The position numbers were made by a program, and so were the translations under genes. Below the pieces are notes generated by a model. The model saw nothing but the letters and a program-made list of their open reading frames with translations. It was not told the DNA's origin and ran no database searches. Below, in pieces: positions 7,035 to 16,281 of a stretch of 64,000 bases of DNA. The DNA lies in NCBI RefSeq assembly GCF_004138295.1, contig NZ_SCFM01000017.1, positions 1-64,000 of the forward strand, given 5' to 3'. Origin of the DNA: Ectobacillus funiculus (GTDB taxonomy: Bacteria; Bacillota; Bacilli; Bacillales; Bacillaceae_G). Positions within the stretch are counted from its first letter, which is position 1, and the number at the start of each line of letters is the position of its first letter.

Positions 7035-8201
7035 CTAGTCAGCATTTGCTTGGAGAAGGCTGAGTGCAGCTTCAACAAATAGAGCGGTTCCCATCGGAAG
7101 TCCGTCCTCGTCAATCGTAAACCGCGGATGATGATGAGGATACATAATACCCTTTTCCTCATTGCGAGCACCAATAAAGAAAAAGCAGCCCGGCGCCTTT
7201 TCCAAAAAGGCGGAAAAATCTTCGCCTGCCATCGTTGGAGCAAGCGAAACAACATGTTCTTTTCCGAACAGCTCTTGCGCAGTTTTCTCTATATGAGCTG
7301 TTACCTCATCGTTATTCACAACAGGACGATATCCATACTCATAAGCAAATGTGTAGGATGCCCCGTGAGCTTCCGTTACTCCCTTGACTATTTTCTCAAT
7401 ACGATTTGCTGTAATTCCCCTCAAATCATGGCGGAGACTCCGGACAGTTCCGGCAATTTCTGCTTTATCCGGAATGACATTATGTGTAGTACCAGCTTGA
7501 AATTGCGTTACAGAAACAACAAGAGGATCTAAAGGATTTGTGTGCCGGGACACGATTTGCTGTAATTGCGATACAATATTCATGCCAATCACAATGCTGT
7601 CAACCGTTTCATGAGGGATGCCTGCATGCCCGCCTTTTCCAAATACCGTAATTCGAAATACATCAGGTGATGCCATTGCAGAACCATAAACAATACCAAT
7701 TTTCCCTACTGGAAGCGGAGACCAAAGATGCGCACCAATTACATAATCTACCCCATTCATCACACCGGCTTGTACCATTTCCTCTGCCCCGCCTGGAAAA
7801 TCCTCCTCAGCATGCTGAAACAAAAAGCGAATCTCGCCGCAAACCTCATCCTTACGCTGCGAAAGCTCATATGCCACACCGAGGAGCATCGCAGTATGTC
7901 CATCATGCCCACATGCATGCATTTTACCTGGGTGCTTCGACGCGAACGCAAACTCATTTTCCTCTTGGATAGGCAATGCATCCATATCAGCGCGAATTGC
8001 AATCGTTTTCCCTGGCTTTTCCCCGATTAATCGAGCCATTACGCTGTATTTTGTAGGACGCGATACCTCTAAATGTGAGAAGGTACACAACGTATCAAAT
8101 ACAAATTGAGATGTTTTCTCCTCTTGAAAGGATAATTCTGGATACATATGTAGATATCTTCTCCACTGTATAAGCTGTTCCTTTGTCACAATTGCTTTCA
8201 T
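7035..8201 (-). CDS. M20 family amidohydrolase (N-acyl amino acid / hippurate hydrolase type)
   Basis: This cytoplasmic metallo-amidase of about 388 residues probably releases amino acids from N-acyl or amide conjugates. Family signatures are present: PELSFQEEKTS near the N-terminus, the metal-binding MHACGHDGHTAML, AEEDFPGGAEEMVQAG with the catalytic Glu, the dimerisation-domain GKGGHAGIPH, and the C-terminal MAGEDFSAFLEKAPG and PHHHPRF. The frame extends upstream to 8222, but the ATG at 8201 has AGGAGG at a suitable distance. It stands alone with its own terminator. The substrate cannot be told from sequence. Confidence 0.9.
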   Translation of the reverse strand: MKAIVTKEQLIQWRRYLHMYPELSFQEEKTSQFVFDTLCTFSHLEVSRPTKYSVMARLIGEKPGKTIAIRADMDALPIQEENEFAFASKHPGKMHACGHDGHTAMLLGVAYELSQRKDEVCGEIRFLFQHAEEDFPGGAEEMVQAGVMNGVDYVIGAHLWSPLPVGKIGIVYGSAMASPDVFRITVFGKGGHAGIPHETVDSIVIGMNIVSQLQQIVSRHTNPLDPLVVSVTQFQAGTTHNVIPDKAEIAGTVRSLRHDLRGITANRIEKIVKGVTEAHGASYTFAYEYGYRPVVNNDEVTAHIEKTAQELFGKEHVVSLAPTMAGEDFSAFLEKAPGCFFFIGARNEEKGIMYPHHHPRFTIDEDGLPMGTALFVEAALSLLQANAD

Positions 8202-8396
8202 GTCTGTTCCCATCCTCCTCATCCCCCTCTTTACCGTTTCCGGTGACAGCTATATTTCCTTTTATTGTACCAAAAAATAGTACACTCTTCTTTAAGAAAT
8301 GCATAGAAAAAGTTGATACACTCCATCTTTCTAACGACAAGAGCGCTGAATAAATATTAAAAAGCAAAAGCCATCCTCTCTGCTACAGAAAAGTTG

Positions 8397-9146
8397 TTAC
8401 TCCGGTAATAAAGAAATGGCTTGCTTTCCCATTTGCACCCACGCTTGTTCAAACTGCTTTCGTGGATGCGCTGTTCTAGGTCCGGTCTCTAATGGATCAT
8501 TTACATATACATATGTTTCGTCATACCCGACAATTACCACGCTATGTTCATGGTATGTAATTTTCGCCTCTCCTGCACTTGTTTGCCATGTTTCAAATTT
8601 GCTATCTGGCAAAGACTGAAACGTAGCATTTGTAATAACCCAAACTGGCGACCCGAGGCCGATCATTTTATATACAGCCTCGATATCACGGCCTGTTAAA
8701 TCTATCACCTTTCCAGGTGCATACCGTTGCGCGAGTTCATAGATCGGCTTATGATAGACCCCATATCCCGGTTGCGAAAACGTATATATATTCCCAACAA
8801 ATCCTTCATTAGGATTGCCATGCTTGCCGGCTGTTTGAAATGGAACCTTTGCAATTTCCTGCGCAAGCGTCATTTTGTCAACATTCACGCCACCGTATTG
8901 TAACAGCATTGCCAGACTGGTCACCTCGCAGCCTCTCTGCAACTCCGGCAGCTGCTGCAAAAAAGGAACATGCTCAATTGTCGCTTGTTTCTTTAAATAT
9001 AACTGCAGCTTTGTACCTAATTCCTCTGTTTCTTGAATTAACTTGTCCTTTTGTCTTTCTATCATATCTGGAAAATCAGAGGCACATGCGGAAGCAAAAA
9101 GCGCAAATGGCACAAAACTTATTGCATATTTCATCACTTTGAGCAT
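8397..9146 (-). CDS. C39-like peptidase family exported protein (YvpB type), copy 1
   Basis: This 249-residue exported protein has an N-terminal hydrophobic signal ending in FASACAS (possible but poor lipobox). The C39-like papain fold follows: QLPELQRGCEVTSLAMLLQ holds the likely catalytic Cys near residue 97, HSVVIVGYD the His near residue 206, and YVNDPLE the third catalytic position. Known relatives include Bacillus YvpB, whose function is not established. A paralogue with the same architecture lies at 27672-28517. GGAG precedes the ATG. Confidence 0.82.
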   Translation of the reverse strand: MLKVMKYAISFVPFALFASACASDFPDMIERQKDKLIQETEELGTKLQLYLKKQATIEHVPFLQQLPELQRGCEVTSLAMLLQYGGVNVDKMTLAQEIAKVPFQTAGKHGNPNEGFVGNIYTFSQPGYGVYHKPIYELAQRYAPGKVIDLTGRDIEAVYKMIGLGSPVWVITNATFQSLPDSKFETWQTSAGEAKITYHEHSVVIVGYDETYVYVNDPLETGPRTAHPRKQFEQAWVQMGKQAISLLPE

Positions 9147-9557
9147 ATTGGATACTCCATTTAATTATTTTTCTTCTTATTGTACAAGAGGAAGGACTTC
9201 TCGAAAACTCATATTTTTTTCCTGATTGGACCTACAAAGGAATAGCATCTCTCTGCTCCTTTTTACCTGAAAAGAGATTTATGCGGCTTTGTTTTCTTAA
9301 AACATATCTCCTATTATAGATAGATATGGAGCAAAACAATTAGACTTCCGTTAAATTGCATTCTCTTAAGTTACAGTAAGGGAATATATTTAACATTATT
9401 TCACGAAAGAAGTTTTTAGAATATTAAAACTATTCAAAATAGTAATCTTATCTAAAACCTTCCCCTTAAATATCCAAATAAGAAACATATTATCTATTTT
9501 GCCATCACTTTATTCCGAAAGAAAATTTAGAATATGGAGATGCGGTGCTTAAAATAG

Positions 9558-9629
9558 TATACAATATGGCTGTGCTGCGGATTTAGCACACAGTCTGTAA
9601 TAAGACTCACAAACAGGGGTTTATTTGTG
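9558..9629 (+). promoter_or_regulatory. qox upstream region: -10 and three consecutive stem-loops
   Basis: The 588-bp gap before qoxA holds a TATACAAT -10-like sequence (9558-9565). Three small stems follow: TGTGCT (9571-9576)/AGCACA (9585-9590), AGTCT (9592-9596)/AGACT (9603-9607), and CACAAA (9608-9613)/TTTGTG (9624-9629). They would form a structured leader. The rest of the gap is AT-rich with nothing I recognise. Confidence 0.45.
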
Positions 9630-9734
9630 TCTATTTTTCAACAATATTCGTCACACTATTGCTAATAAAAGATTCATAGGTTTATATTATTTTATTGGCA
9701 TAGTGACAGTCAAAACAGAAAGGAGATTTATACC

Positions 9735-10610
9735 GTGCAATCTAAGAAAGCATTTTGGAAACTTGCTTCACTTCTTCCACTATCTTTTGTATTGTTCCTT
9801 AGTGGCTGCGATATGAAGATGGCCGTTTTGAACCCACAAGGTCCTAATGCGCAAAGCCTAAAGGACTTGATTAGTTGGTCATTTTGGCTAATGTTAGTGA
9901 TCATTGTGGTAGTATTTGCATTATTCACGATTATCATCATTAAATATCGTGAGAAGCCTGAGAATATGGGGTATGAGCCTCCTGATCAGCATGGCAACAC
10001 GCTGTTGGAAATCATTTGGACATTGGTTCCTGTCATTATTGTTATTGCCTTGGCAATTCCAACAGTAAAAACAACATATGCACTGGAGAAACCTCCAGAA
10101 AGTACGAAAGACAAAAAACCAATTGAAATTTATGTTACATCCGCAAACTGGAAATGGCTATTCAGCTATCCTGAAGAGGGAATTGAAACAGTCAACTACT
10201 TAAAGATTCCAGAAGATACTCCAATTAAGTTTAAACTTACTTCAGTTGGCCCAATGAATGCCTTCTGGGTACCAGAACTTGGCGGTATGAAATATACAAT
10301 GGATGACATGGTTATGGATTTGTATTTACAAGCTGACCATCCTGGAGATTATTTAGGTCGCAGTGCTAACTTCTCTGGTAAAGGCTTCGCCGATATGGAA
10401 TTTACAGTTGAAGCTGAAACACAAGAAGGCTATGAAAAATGGGTAAAAGAAGTAAAGGGAACTGCTTCTAAACTAACAAAAGAAAAATATAACGAAATTA
10501 TTGAGCCTGGTGTAGTAGGTCGGATGACGTTCTCAAGCAACCATCTAAATTATGTAGATCCAGATTCTCTTGAGTATTGTGACTATAACTACTACAAGAA
10601 CAAGAAATAA
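9735..10610 (+). CDS. qoxA: Cytochrome aa3 quinol oxidase subunit II
   Basis: This membrane-anchored lipoprotein subunit belongs to the menaquinol oxidase. The signal peptide ends in the lipobox LSGC near residue 27. Two membrane segments follow at about 42-65 and 90-110, then an extracellular cupredoxin domain with SANWKWLFSYPEEG and FWVPELGGMKY. The Cys and His ligands of a CuA centre are not seen, as expected for a quinol rather than cytochrome c oxidase. The start is GTG with AAAGGAG upstream. It is the first gene of qoxABCD. Confidence 0.95.
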   Translation: MQSKKAFWKLASLLPLSFVLFLSGCDMKMAVLNPQGPNAQSLKDLISWSFWLMLVIIVVVFALFTIIIIKYREKPENMGYEPPDQHGNTLLEIIWTLVPVIIVIALAIPTVKTTYALEKPPESTKDKKPIEIYVTSANWKWLFSYPEEGIETVNYLKIPEDTPIKFKLTSVGPMNAFWVPELGGMKYTMDDMVMDLYLQADHPGDYLGRSANFSGKGFADMEFTVEAETQEGYEKWVKEVKGTASKLTKEKYNEIIEPGVVGRMTFSSNHLNYVDPDSLEYCDYNYYKNKK

Positions 10611-10640
10611 TAACTTTCAATTAAGATTGGAGTGACTAAA

Positions 10641-12575
10641 GTGAAGCTTGACGAATTTTTTGTCACAGGTGACCCGATTATTTACGGTGCGGATGCTTCC
10701 ATCGTTCTTGTAACACTCGGGGTCATTTATGTGCTGACAAAGTACAAAAAATGGAGATGGCTTTGGGACAATTGGTTAACAAGCGTTGATCATAAAAAAA
10801 TTGGCGTTATGTATATTATCTCTGCCATATTAATGTTATTCCGTGGCGGTATGGACGGAATGATGATGCGTGCGCAATTAACATTTCCTGACTCACCGTA
10901 TTTAAATTCACAGCACTATAATGAAATCTTTACAACGCACGGTACTGTTATGATTCTCTTTATGGCAATGCCGTTCGTAATCGGTTTAATGAATATCGCG
11001 GTTCCACTGCAAATTGGTGCTCGCGATGTAGCATTCCCATATTTGAATGCAGTTAGCTTTTGGTTGTTCTTTGTAGGTGCAATGCTATTTAACATTGCAT
11101 TCGTTATCGGTGGTTCTCCAGATGCAGGCTGGACAATGTACTTCCCGCTTGCCAGTCCAGAGTTCACACCTGGCATCGGCAATAACTACTACGCAGTTTC
11201 ACTGCAAATTGCCGGTATTGGTACATTGATGACAGGGGTTAACTTCCTTGTTACGATTTTAAAAATGAGAACACCTGGTATGACACTAATGAAAATGCCA
11301 ATGTTCACATGGTCTATTTTAGTTACTTGTGTCATTATTATCTTTGCTTTCCCAGTATTAACAGTGGCACTTGCTTTAATGACATTTGACCGTTCATTCG
11401 GTACGCACTTCTTTACACTGGCAGACGGCGGTATGCCAATGCTTTGGGCGAACCTGTTCTGGGTTTGGGGTCATCCTGAAGTATATATCGTTATTTTACC
11501 AGCGTTCGGTATTTTCTCTGAAATAGTAAGTACATTCTCTCGTAAACGTCTATTCGGTTACAATGCGATGGTATACTCAATGATCGCAATCGCAGTTTTA
11601 AGTGCCCTTGTATGGCTGCATCACTTCTTTACAATGGGTAACAGCCCGGCGGTTAACTCGTTCTTCTCCATTTCAACAATGGCGATTTCGATTCCGACAG
11701 GTGTAAAAATCTTTAACTGGTTATTCACGCTTTATAAAGGGCGTATTCGCTTTACAACACCAATGCTTTGGACATTGGCATTTATTCCAAACTTCGTAAT
11801 CGGCGGTGTGACAGGGGTAATGCTTGCGATGGCAGCAGCTGACTATCAATACCATAACAGCTACTTCCTAATCGCCCACTTCCACTACGTGTTAATCGCT
11901 GGTACAGTATTTGCAATGTTTGCAGGTTTAATTTATTGGTATCCAAAAATGTTCGGTCATATGCTAAACGAACGTTTAGGGAAATGGACGTTCTGGTTGT
12001 TCATGCTTGGCTTTAACGTTTGTTTCTTCCCGCAATTCTTCTTAGGTTTAGATGGTATGACTCGTCGTATGTACACATATGACTCAAGCATTCCTGGCTG
12101 GTTAGGTTTAAACCAACTATCCTCTGTTGGTGCGGTAATGATGGGTATCGGATTCTTAATTCTTTGCTATAACATCGTATGGAGCGCGCGTTACGGCGAG
12201 CGTGACCTAACAGGTGATCCATGGGATGGCAGAACGCTTGAATGGGCAACACAATCTCCTGTTCAGCATTATAACTTCGCTGCTCTTCCAGAAATCAAGC
12301 ACTTAGATGCTTGGTGGCACATGAAGAAAAATGGCGAGTCCCATGTTGATGTGAAAAATATTAAACCAATTCACATGCCAAGCAACACAAACCTGGCATT
12401 CCCATTGGGAATTATCTTCTTTATCGCTGGGTTCGGTTTAATATTCCAGTGGATTCCAGTTGCAATCGTTGGCGGTGTTGGTATCGCAATCGGATTGTAC
12501 CTGCGTTCGTTTGATTATGACAATGGATACTACATTGCCGTAGAAGAAATTAAAAAGACAGAAAAAGTAGCATAG
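10641..12575 (+). CDS. qoxB: Cytochrome aa3 quinol oxidase subunit I
   Basis: This catalytic heme-copper subunit (about 644 residues) reduces oxygen to water and pumps protons. The key sites are visible: FTTHGTVMI (low-spin heme ligand), [17 protein letters not shown] (CuB His cross-linked to Tyr), [11 protein letters not shown] (the two other CuB His) and HFHYVLIAG (heme ligands). The GTG at 10641 is preferred over 10632 because GGAG lies eight bases upstream and the product then begins [12 protein letters not shown], like known QoxB. Confidence 0.96.
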   Translation: MKLDEFFVTGDPIIYGADASIVLVTLGVIYVLTKYKKWRWLWDNWLTSVDHKKIGVMYIISAILMLFRGGMDGMMMRAQLTFPDSPYLNSQHYNEIFTTHGTVMILFMAMPFVIGLMNIAVPLQIGARDVAFPYLNAVSFWLFFVGAMLFNIAFVIGGSPDAGWTMYFPLASPEFTPGIGNNYYAVSLQIAGIGTLMTGVNFLVTILKMRTPGMTLMKMPMFTWSILVTCVIIIFAFPVLTVALALMTFDRSFGTHFFTLADGGMPMLWANLFWVWGHPEVYIVILPAFGIFSEIVSTFSRKRLFGYNAMVYSMIAIAVLSALVWLHHFFTMGNSPAVNSFFSISTMAISIPTGVKIFNWLFTLYKGRIRFTTPMLWTLAFIPNFVIGGVTGVMLAMAAADYQYHNSYFLIAHFHYVLIAGTVFAMFAGLIYWYPKMFGHMLNERLGKWTFWLFMLGFNVCFFPQFFLGLDGMTRRMYTYDSSIPGWLGLNQLSSVGAVMMGIGFLILCYNIVWSARYGERDLTGDPWDGRTLEWATQSPVQHYNFAALPEIKHLDAWWHMKKNGESHVDVKNIKPIHMPSNTNLAFPLGIIFFIAGFGLIFQWIPVAIVGGVGIAIGLYLRSFDYDNGYYIAVEEIKKTEKVA

Positions 12576-12590
12576 AGAGGTGAAAGCACA

Positions 12591-13202
12591 ATGGCAGCAG
12601 TGAGTGAAGAATACAAAAATGCTCCGCTGGAATATCAAGACGGCCAAGGCCGCTTGAATATCCTCGGGTTCTGGATTTTCCTTGGAGCGGAAATTGTTCT
12701 GTTTGCAACGCTTTTCGCTTCTTACTTGGTGTTGGCGGGCCGTACAGCAGACGGCCCAACACCGCTGCATCTTTTTGAACTAGGACCGTTGTTGGCACAA
12801 ACACTCCTTCTTTTAACGAGTAGTTTCACTTGCGGTATCGCAGTTCATGAAATGCGCAAGCATAATTTAAAAGGTCTTATTGTTTGGTTTGTTATTACCT
12901 TACTTTTAGGCTTAGGCTTCTTAACCCTAGAAATCAATGAGTTTGCGACTTATGTGCATGAAGGCGCAACAATTCAAACAAGCGGCTTCTTATCAGGTTT
13001 CTTTACTCTTCTTGGAACGCACGGAGCCCACGTTACAGTCGGAACATTCTGGGCAATCGGAGTTATTATCCAGCTTGCGAAGCACGGCTTAACGCCAATT
13101 ACAGCAAGAAAAGTGTTCATCATTTCATTATACTGGCACTTCCTTGACGTAGTTTGGATTTTCATCTACACATTTGTATACTTGAACGGGATGGTGGCGT
13201 AA
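12591..13202 (+). CDS. qoxC: Cytochrome aa3 quinol oxidase subunit III
   Basis: This 203-residue five-helix subunit stabilises the oxidase. Family features include LNILGFWIFLGAEIVLFATLF near the N-terminus, GTHGAHVTVGTFWA, and a final YWHFLDVVWIFIYTFVYL. AGAGGTG precedes the ATG. It follows qoxB after 15 bp and qoxD starts 2 bp after its stop. Confidence 0.95.
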   Translation: MAAVSEEYKNAPLEYQDGQGRLNILGFWIFLGAEIVLFATLFASYLVLAGRTADGPTPLHLFELGPLLAQTLLLLTSSFTCGIAVHEMRKHNLKGLIVWFVITLLLGLGFLTLEINEFATYVHEGATIQTSGFLSGFFTLLGTHGAHVTVGTFWAIGVIIQLAKHGLTPITARKVFIISLYWHFLDVVWIFIYTFVYLNGMVA

Positions 13203-13204
13203 TT

Positions 13205-13516
13205 ATGGCACAGCATAACACACAATCAGCTTCACACCATCATAAAGGGTTTCCTTGGTCACATGTTTTCGGATTTGTTTTATCCTTAGTACTAACATTT
13301 GCAGCATTATATTTAGCACTGTACACATCACTTCCTTTCTCTACAATTATTACAGTCATTGGGATTATGGCATTTTTACAAGCTGCTTTACAGCTTGTGA
13401 TGTTCATGCATATGTCTGAAGGAGAAGGAATTACACAAACGATTACGATCATCTTCAGTTTCTTTATTGCTCTTGTTACTGTCGGTGGTACAATTTGGAT
13501 TTTCTTTACAATGTAA
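13205..13516 (+). CDS. qoxD: Cytochrome aa3 quinol oxidase subunit IV
   Basis: This 103-residue, three-helix small subunit carries an AHHHK-type N-terminus and the conserved LQAALQLVMFMHMSEGEG segment. The frame stays open upstream to 13154, but the ATG at 13205 follows GGTGG inside the end of qoxC and gives the normal family length. A terminator follows directly. Confidence 0.93.
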   Translation: MAQHNTQSASHHHKGFPWSHVFGFVLSLVLTFAALYLALYTSLPFSTIITVIGIMAFLQAALQLVMFMHMSEGEGITQTITIIFSFFIALVTVGGTIWIFFTM

Positions 13517-13518
13517 TG

Positions 13519-13556
13519 AAAATGGCAGTCTCTTCACAGAGACTGCCATTTTGTTA
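13519..13556 (+). terminator. Terminator of qoxABCD
   Basis: A perfect 12-bp stem AATGGCAGTCTC (13521-13532)/GAGACTGCCATT (13539-13550) is followed by TTGTT. A reverse-oriented TAR repeat begins right behind it. Confidence 0.9.
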
Positions 13557-13692
13557 TACTTTAAGAAAGGATAAATTTCTAGCTGGAAGATCATTCGACG
13601 TAGCAAGAAATTTTAGAAATAAAGTGTAAGTGCAACTACACCTTTGGCTTCGCCTAAGGACAGGGCTCGCCAATCGGCGAGTTTTCTTTATG
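13555..13692 (-). repeat. TAR repeat, full length, reverse
   Basis: Read on the plus strand, it starts at the qox terminator tail with ACTTTAAGAAAGGATAAATT. It passes through AGCTGGAAGATCATTCGACG, AATTTTAGAAAT and GTGCAACTACACC, and ends in GGGCTCGCCAATCGGCGAG followed by TTTTCTTTA, itself a terminator-like hairpin. Confidence 0.85.
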
Positions 13693-13735
13693 TTTTCTGT
13701 ATCTCTACTTAGTGTGATCAGTACACTTATTTGTT

Positions 13736-14200
13736 CTACATACGATTACGGTACAAAGAAATATGAAAAACAGTCATTTGAACAAGAAGGATAAATAGAA
13801 GCAGATAAATGGGATATTCAGGAAAGGATGAAGAAATAATAGGGTAAAACGGTAAAAGACATGCACAAAATGGGACAACCGTCCAAATGGCGATAAATGC
13901 GCTGCGACATGCTTTGGCAGTGATTTCCTGCTCCCTTTCATCAGCCTCTGGGAAAAACAAAGGAAACAGCCAAAAAGAAAGCTTTGTCTGCTTTTGCTTT
14001 CTCGATACATACATAATAATAAAGCTTAATAAGAATGCCAGTATAAACGGGCTAACATTCATCGTTATTCCCCAAAGTGGCGCTGGATTTTGCAAAATAT
14101 AAGAGAATCGTACATTAGAACGATATAACTCCAATATCCCCCAACCAAATAAAAAAACGAATAAAATATTGAGTAAATAAGAACGAAGCACTGCATTCAT
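13736..14200 (-). CDS. Small membrane protein cotranscribed with an HTH regulator
   Basis: This 154-residue protein has about four hydrophobic segments (roughly residues 10-28, 45-65, 100-120 and 128-146) and a charged loop containing DEREQEITAKACR. I do not recognise a catalytic motif. The ATG at 14200 has AAAGGAGG seven bases upstream and overlaps the stop of the upstream HTH gene by 4 bp. Small XRE-type regulators paired with a membrane protein containing such a DEREx motif are common in bacilli, and their function is mostly unknown. Confidence 0.7.
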   Translation of the reverse strand: MNAVLRSYLLNILFVFLFGWGILELYRSNVRFSYILQNPAPLWGITMNVSPFILAFLLSFIIMYVSRKQKQTKLSFWLFPLFFPEADEREQEITAKACRSAFIAIWTVVPFCACLLPFYPIISSSFPEYPIYLLLFILLVQMTVFHISLYRNRM

Positions 14201-14421
14201 ACCCTTTCCTCCTTTTCCACTAACCAAAATACATCTTCCATTTTCATTTGAAATACATTACAAATTGTTAATGCAAGCAAAAGTGAAGGAACATAATCGC
14301 CTTTTTCAATAGCAGCTATCGTTTGTCTGGTAACGCCAGTTCGCTCCGCCAACACTCCTTGAGAGAACTGAAATCGTGCGCGCAATTCTCTAACCTTATT
14401 TTCAATACTCAAATACACCAC
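14197..14421 (-). CDS. Small XRE-family helix-turn-helix regulator
   Basis: This protein of about 74 residues is almost entirely one Cro/C1-type DNA-binding domain: RARFQFSQGVLAERTGVTRQ and TIAAIEKGDYVPSLLLALTI contain the helix-turn-helix. Start codon choice is uncertain (GTG 14421, GTG 14418 or TTG 14412, all close to GAGGTGG). It overlaps the downstream membrane-protein gene by 4 bp, so the two act together, probably autoregulated. Confidence 0.8.
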   Translation of the reverse strand: MVYLSIENKVRELRARFQFSQGVLAERTGVTRQTIAAIEKGDYVPSLLLALTICNVFQMKMEDVFWLVEKEERV

Positions 14422-14549
14422 CTCTATGAGCTATTGTATAATCGAATCAACAAAAAGTTAAGTATATTTAACAAAAAATAGATAAAATTGGTTTTTGAGG
14501 TATAAAAAGTAATGCCCTTTATAAGTTTTATGATAAAGGGTTTTGGATC

Positions 14550-14690
14550 TAGAAGTTATCCAGAAAACTCGTTGATTAGTGAGCCGTTAGACGAGGACAG
14601 AAGCGCAGTTGCAGCTTCACTTCATCCCCAAAATTTCCTGATACGTTGAGCTTGCTTCTAGCTGGAAATTTATACTTTCTTAAATAAAAA
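14550..14690 (+). repeat. TAR repeat, diverged full-length copy
   Basis: AGAAAACTCGTTGATTAGTGAG, ACAGAAGCGCAGTTGCA, CCCCAAAATTTCCTGA and CTTCTAGCTGGAAATTTAT align with the consensus, with scattered changes in the 5-prime hairpin. The right end runs into the T-run of the following minus-strand gene's terminator. Confidence 0.7.
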
Positions 14691-14722
14691 AAAGCATCGT
14701 CCAGAAGGACAATGCTTTTTTA
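14684..14722 (-). terminator. Terminator of the 3D-domain gene
   Basis: The stem AAAGCATCGTCC/GGACAATGCTTT lies one base after the stop codon, with a long T-run on the minus strand. Confidence 0.85.
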
Positions 14723-15973
14723 TTAATCAAACACAATAACTTTAACTTGTTTTACACCCCAGTTAGCTGCAGCTCCCTTAGATGGCAGAAGAACATCAAT
14801 TCTATGACCTTTGATCTTTCCACCTGTATCCCCAGCTATCGCATAACCGTATCCTTCTACCCATACCTTCGTACCGAGCTTAATCACACTAGGATCTACT
14901 GCAATTAGCTTCATATTTGGATTTGCACCAATATCGTAGCCTGATGCTGTGATTTGTTCATGAGATGGACCGTCATACGGCGTGTACGCTGTTGCTGTTA
15001 CATATAACTCGCGTCCGCCTGAAGAGTCTTTAGCAGAAGAGTCAGAGTTAGCAGCTGGCGTCTGTGCATTTGCCGCTTGCTGCGCTTGTGCCTTTTGCTG
15101 TGCTTGTGCTTCTTGCTGCGCTTTTGCCTCTTGCCGCGCTTGTGCTTCTTGCTGTGCTTGTGCTTCTTGCTGCGCTTGTGCTTCTTGCTGCGCTTTTGCA
15201 GCAGCCGCTGCAGCAGCCGCTTGTCGAGCTAATTCAGCCTCAATCGCTTTCATGCCTGCCTCTATATTCGCTTTTTCTTGTTGGGCAAGGGCAATAGAGT
15301 TATTAATGTCATTATACTTTGCTTGCACTGCCTGCAAAGCTTGCTGCTTTTTTGCTACATTGTTTTGAAGCTCCACCTGCTGTTTGCCCAATTTCTCTCT
15401 ATCAGCCTCAAGAAGTTCCTCTTTTTGCTTAATAATTTCTTTATCATGTTCAATTTGCTCAAGGTCTTTTTGCTGAATCTGTAAAATGTCTTGGTCTGCA
15501 TTTAGCAATGTTGAAACGGCCTGCATTCTCTCTAGCAGCTCTGCCAAATTATCAGAGTTAATAATAATATCAACAATTACATGCGTATTGTCATTTTCTT
15601 GAATAGATACAACACGATTACGCATAACATCCTTACGAGCAAGTACTTTATCCTCTAATTTAATAATTTCTGCTTTCTTCTGTTCAATAAGCTCATTCGT
15701 TTCCTTGATGCTTTGCTGAACTTTTGCTATTTCAGCCTCATTTTCTGCAACGATGCTGTTAATGCTCTGCAGGTCCTGCTGCAAGCCTTGTATTTCTGCT
15801 GAAACTGCTTGCTTTTCCTGCTCCTTTTGCTGAATGCTTGTATCACTTTGCTGCAATTGCTGCTGCAACTGACCCAATTGATCGCCGTTTTCCTCGGCAC
15901 GGGCTGCAACTGTGCTCGAAATACATAGAGCACCTGTCAGTATAAGTCCTGCTATTCGCCTCATATACTTCAT
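14723..15973 (-). CDS. Exported coiled-coil protein with C-terminal 3D domain (cell-wall enzyme)
   Basis: This 416-residue secreted protein has a signal peptide (cleaved near AARAEE, residue 27), a long CwlO/PcsB-like coiled coil (about 30-245), an Ala-rich low-complexity linker with repeated QAQQEA-type hexads (about 245-305), and a 3D domain (about 325-416). The three Asp of the 3D fold are seen in AVDPS, AGDTGG and RIDVLL. Such domains are found in lytic transglycosylase/resuscitation-type peptidoglycan enzymes. GGGGT precedes the ATG. TTACA half-sites upstream suggest WalR control. The linker is encoded by near-identical GCTTGTGCTTCTTGCTG units that could expand or contract. Confidence 0.85.
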   Translation of the reverse strand: MKYMRRIAGLILTGALCISSTVAARAEENGDQLGQLQQQLQQSDTSIQQKEQEKQAVSAEIQGLQQDLQSINSIVAENEAEIAKVQQSIKETNELIEQKKAEIIKLEDKVLARKDVMRNRVVSIQENDNTHVIVDIIINSDNLAELLERMQAVSTLLNADQDILQIQQKDLEQIEHDKEIIKQKEELLEADREKLGKQQVELQNNVAKKQQALQAVQAKYNDINNSIALAQQEKANIEAGMKAIEAELARQAAAAAAAAKAQQEAQAQQEAQAQQEAQARQEAKAQQEAQAQQKAQAQQAANAQTPAANSDSSAKDSSGGRELYVTATAYTPYDGPSHEQITASGYDIGANPNMKLIAVDPSVIKLGTKVWVEGYGYAIAGDTGGKIKGHRIDVLLPSKGAAANWGVKQVKVIVFD

Positions 15974-16013
15974 GCCTCTACCCCTCTCTCTGTACTATTT
16001 ATAACATAAAAAT

Positions 16014-16154
16014 GTTTCAATTCCTTTACAAACACTTTAAGAAATATAGAATTTCTCTATATATGAATAAAATTTTTGATTTTCTTTTGGTTTTTATTAC
16101 AAATTATTACATAAAATCCAATTTACAACCAATTTCTTACAACTATAAATTACA
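16014..16154 (-). promoter_or_regulatory. Array of WalR-like TGTAA half-sites upstream of the 3D gene
   Basis: On the minus strand TGTAAN hexamers occur at 16149-16154, 16136-16141, 16122-16127, 16106-16111, 16096-16101 and 16025-16030. The last is followed after five bases by TGAAAC, close to the WalR (YycF) consensus of two TGTWAH hexamers five bases apart. The rest of this 308-bp gap is very AT-rich. WalR control is inferred from the motif and the cell-wall target. Confidence 0.35.
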
Positions 16155-16239
16155 ATTTAGCTCATTAATTTTACTCATCTTAGAGAAACGAAATTTCAAA
16201 AATATGTTAGCAAAAAACAACAAATATAATATAGAAATA

Positions 16240-16270
16240 GAAAAAGTGCCGTAAATGGCACTTTTCTATT
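16240..16270 (-). terminator. Terminator of the EmrE-type transporter gene
   Basis: A perfect 9-bp stem AAAAGTGCC (16242-16250)/GGCACTTTT (16257-16265) follows the convergent transporter gene. Confidence 0.85.
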
Positions 16271-16281
16271 TCTATTCAGCA

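Noticed and set aside
14982-15368. A 128-codon Cys/Ala-rich frame on the plus strand, and an overlapping 77-codon Leu/Ala frame
   Set aside because: Both are antisense to the repeat-coding linker of the 3D-domain gene. Their odd composition mirrors the QAQQEA repeats, and neither has a ribosome binding site.
16012-16254. An 80-codon frame on the plus strand
   Set aside because: Very AT-rich, no ribosome binding site, no recognisable domain, and it runs through the upstream region of the 3D gene and into the next terminator.
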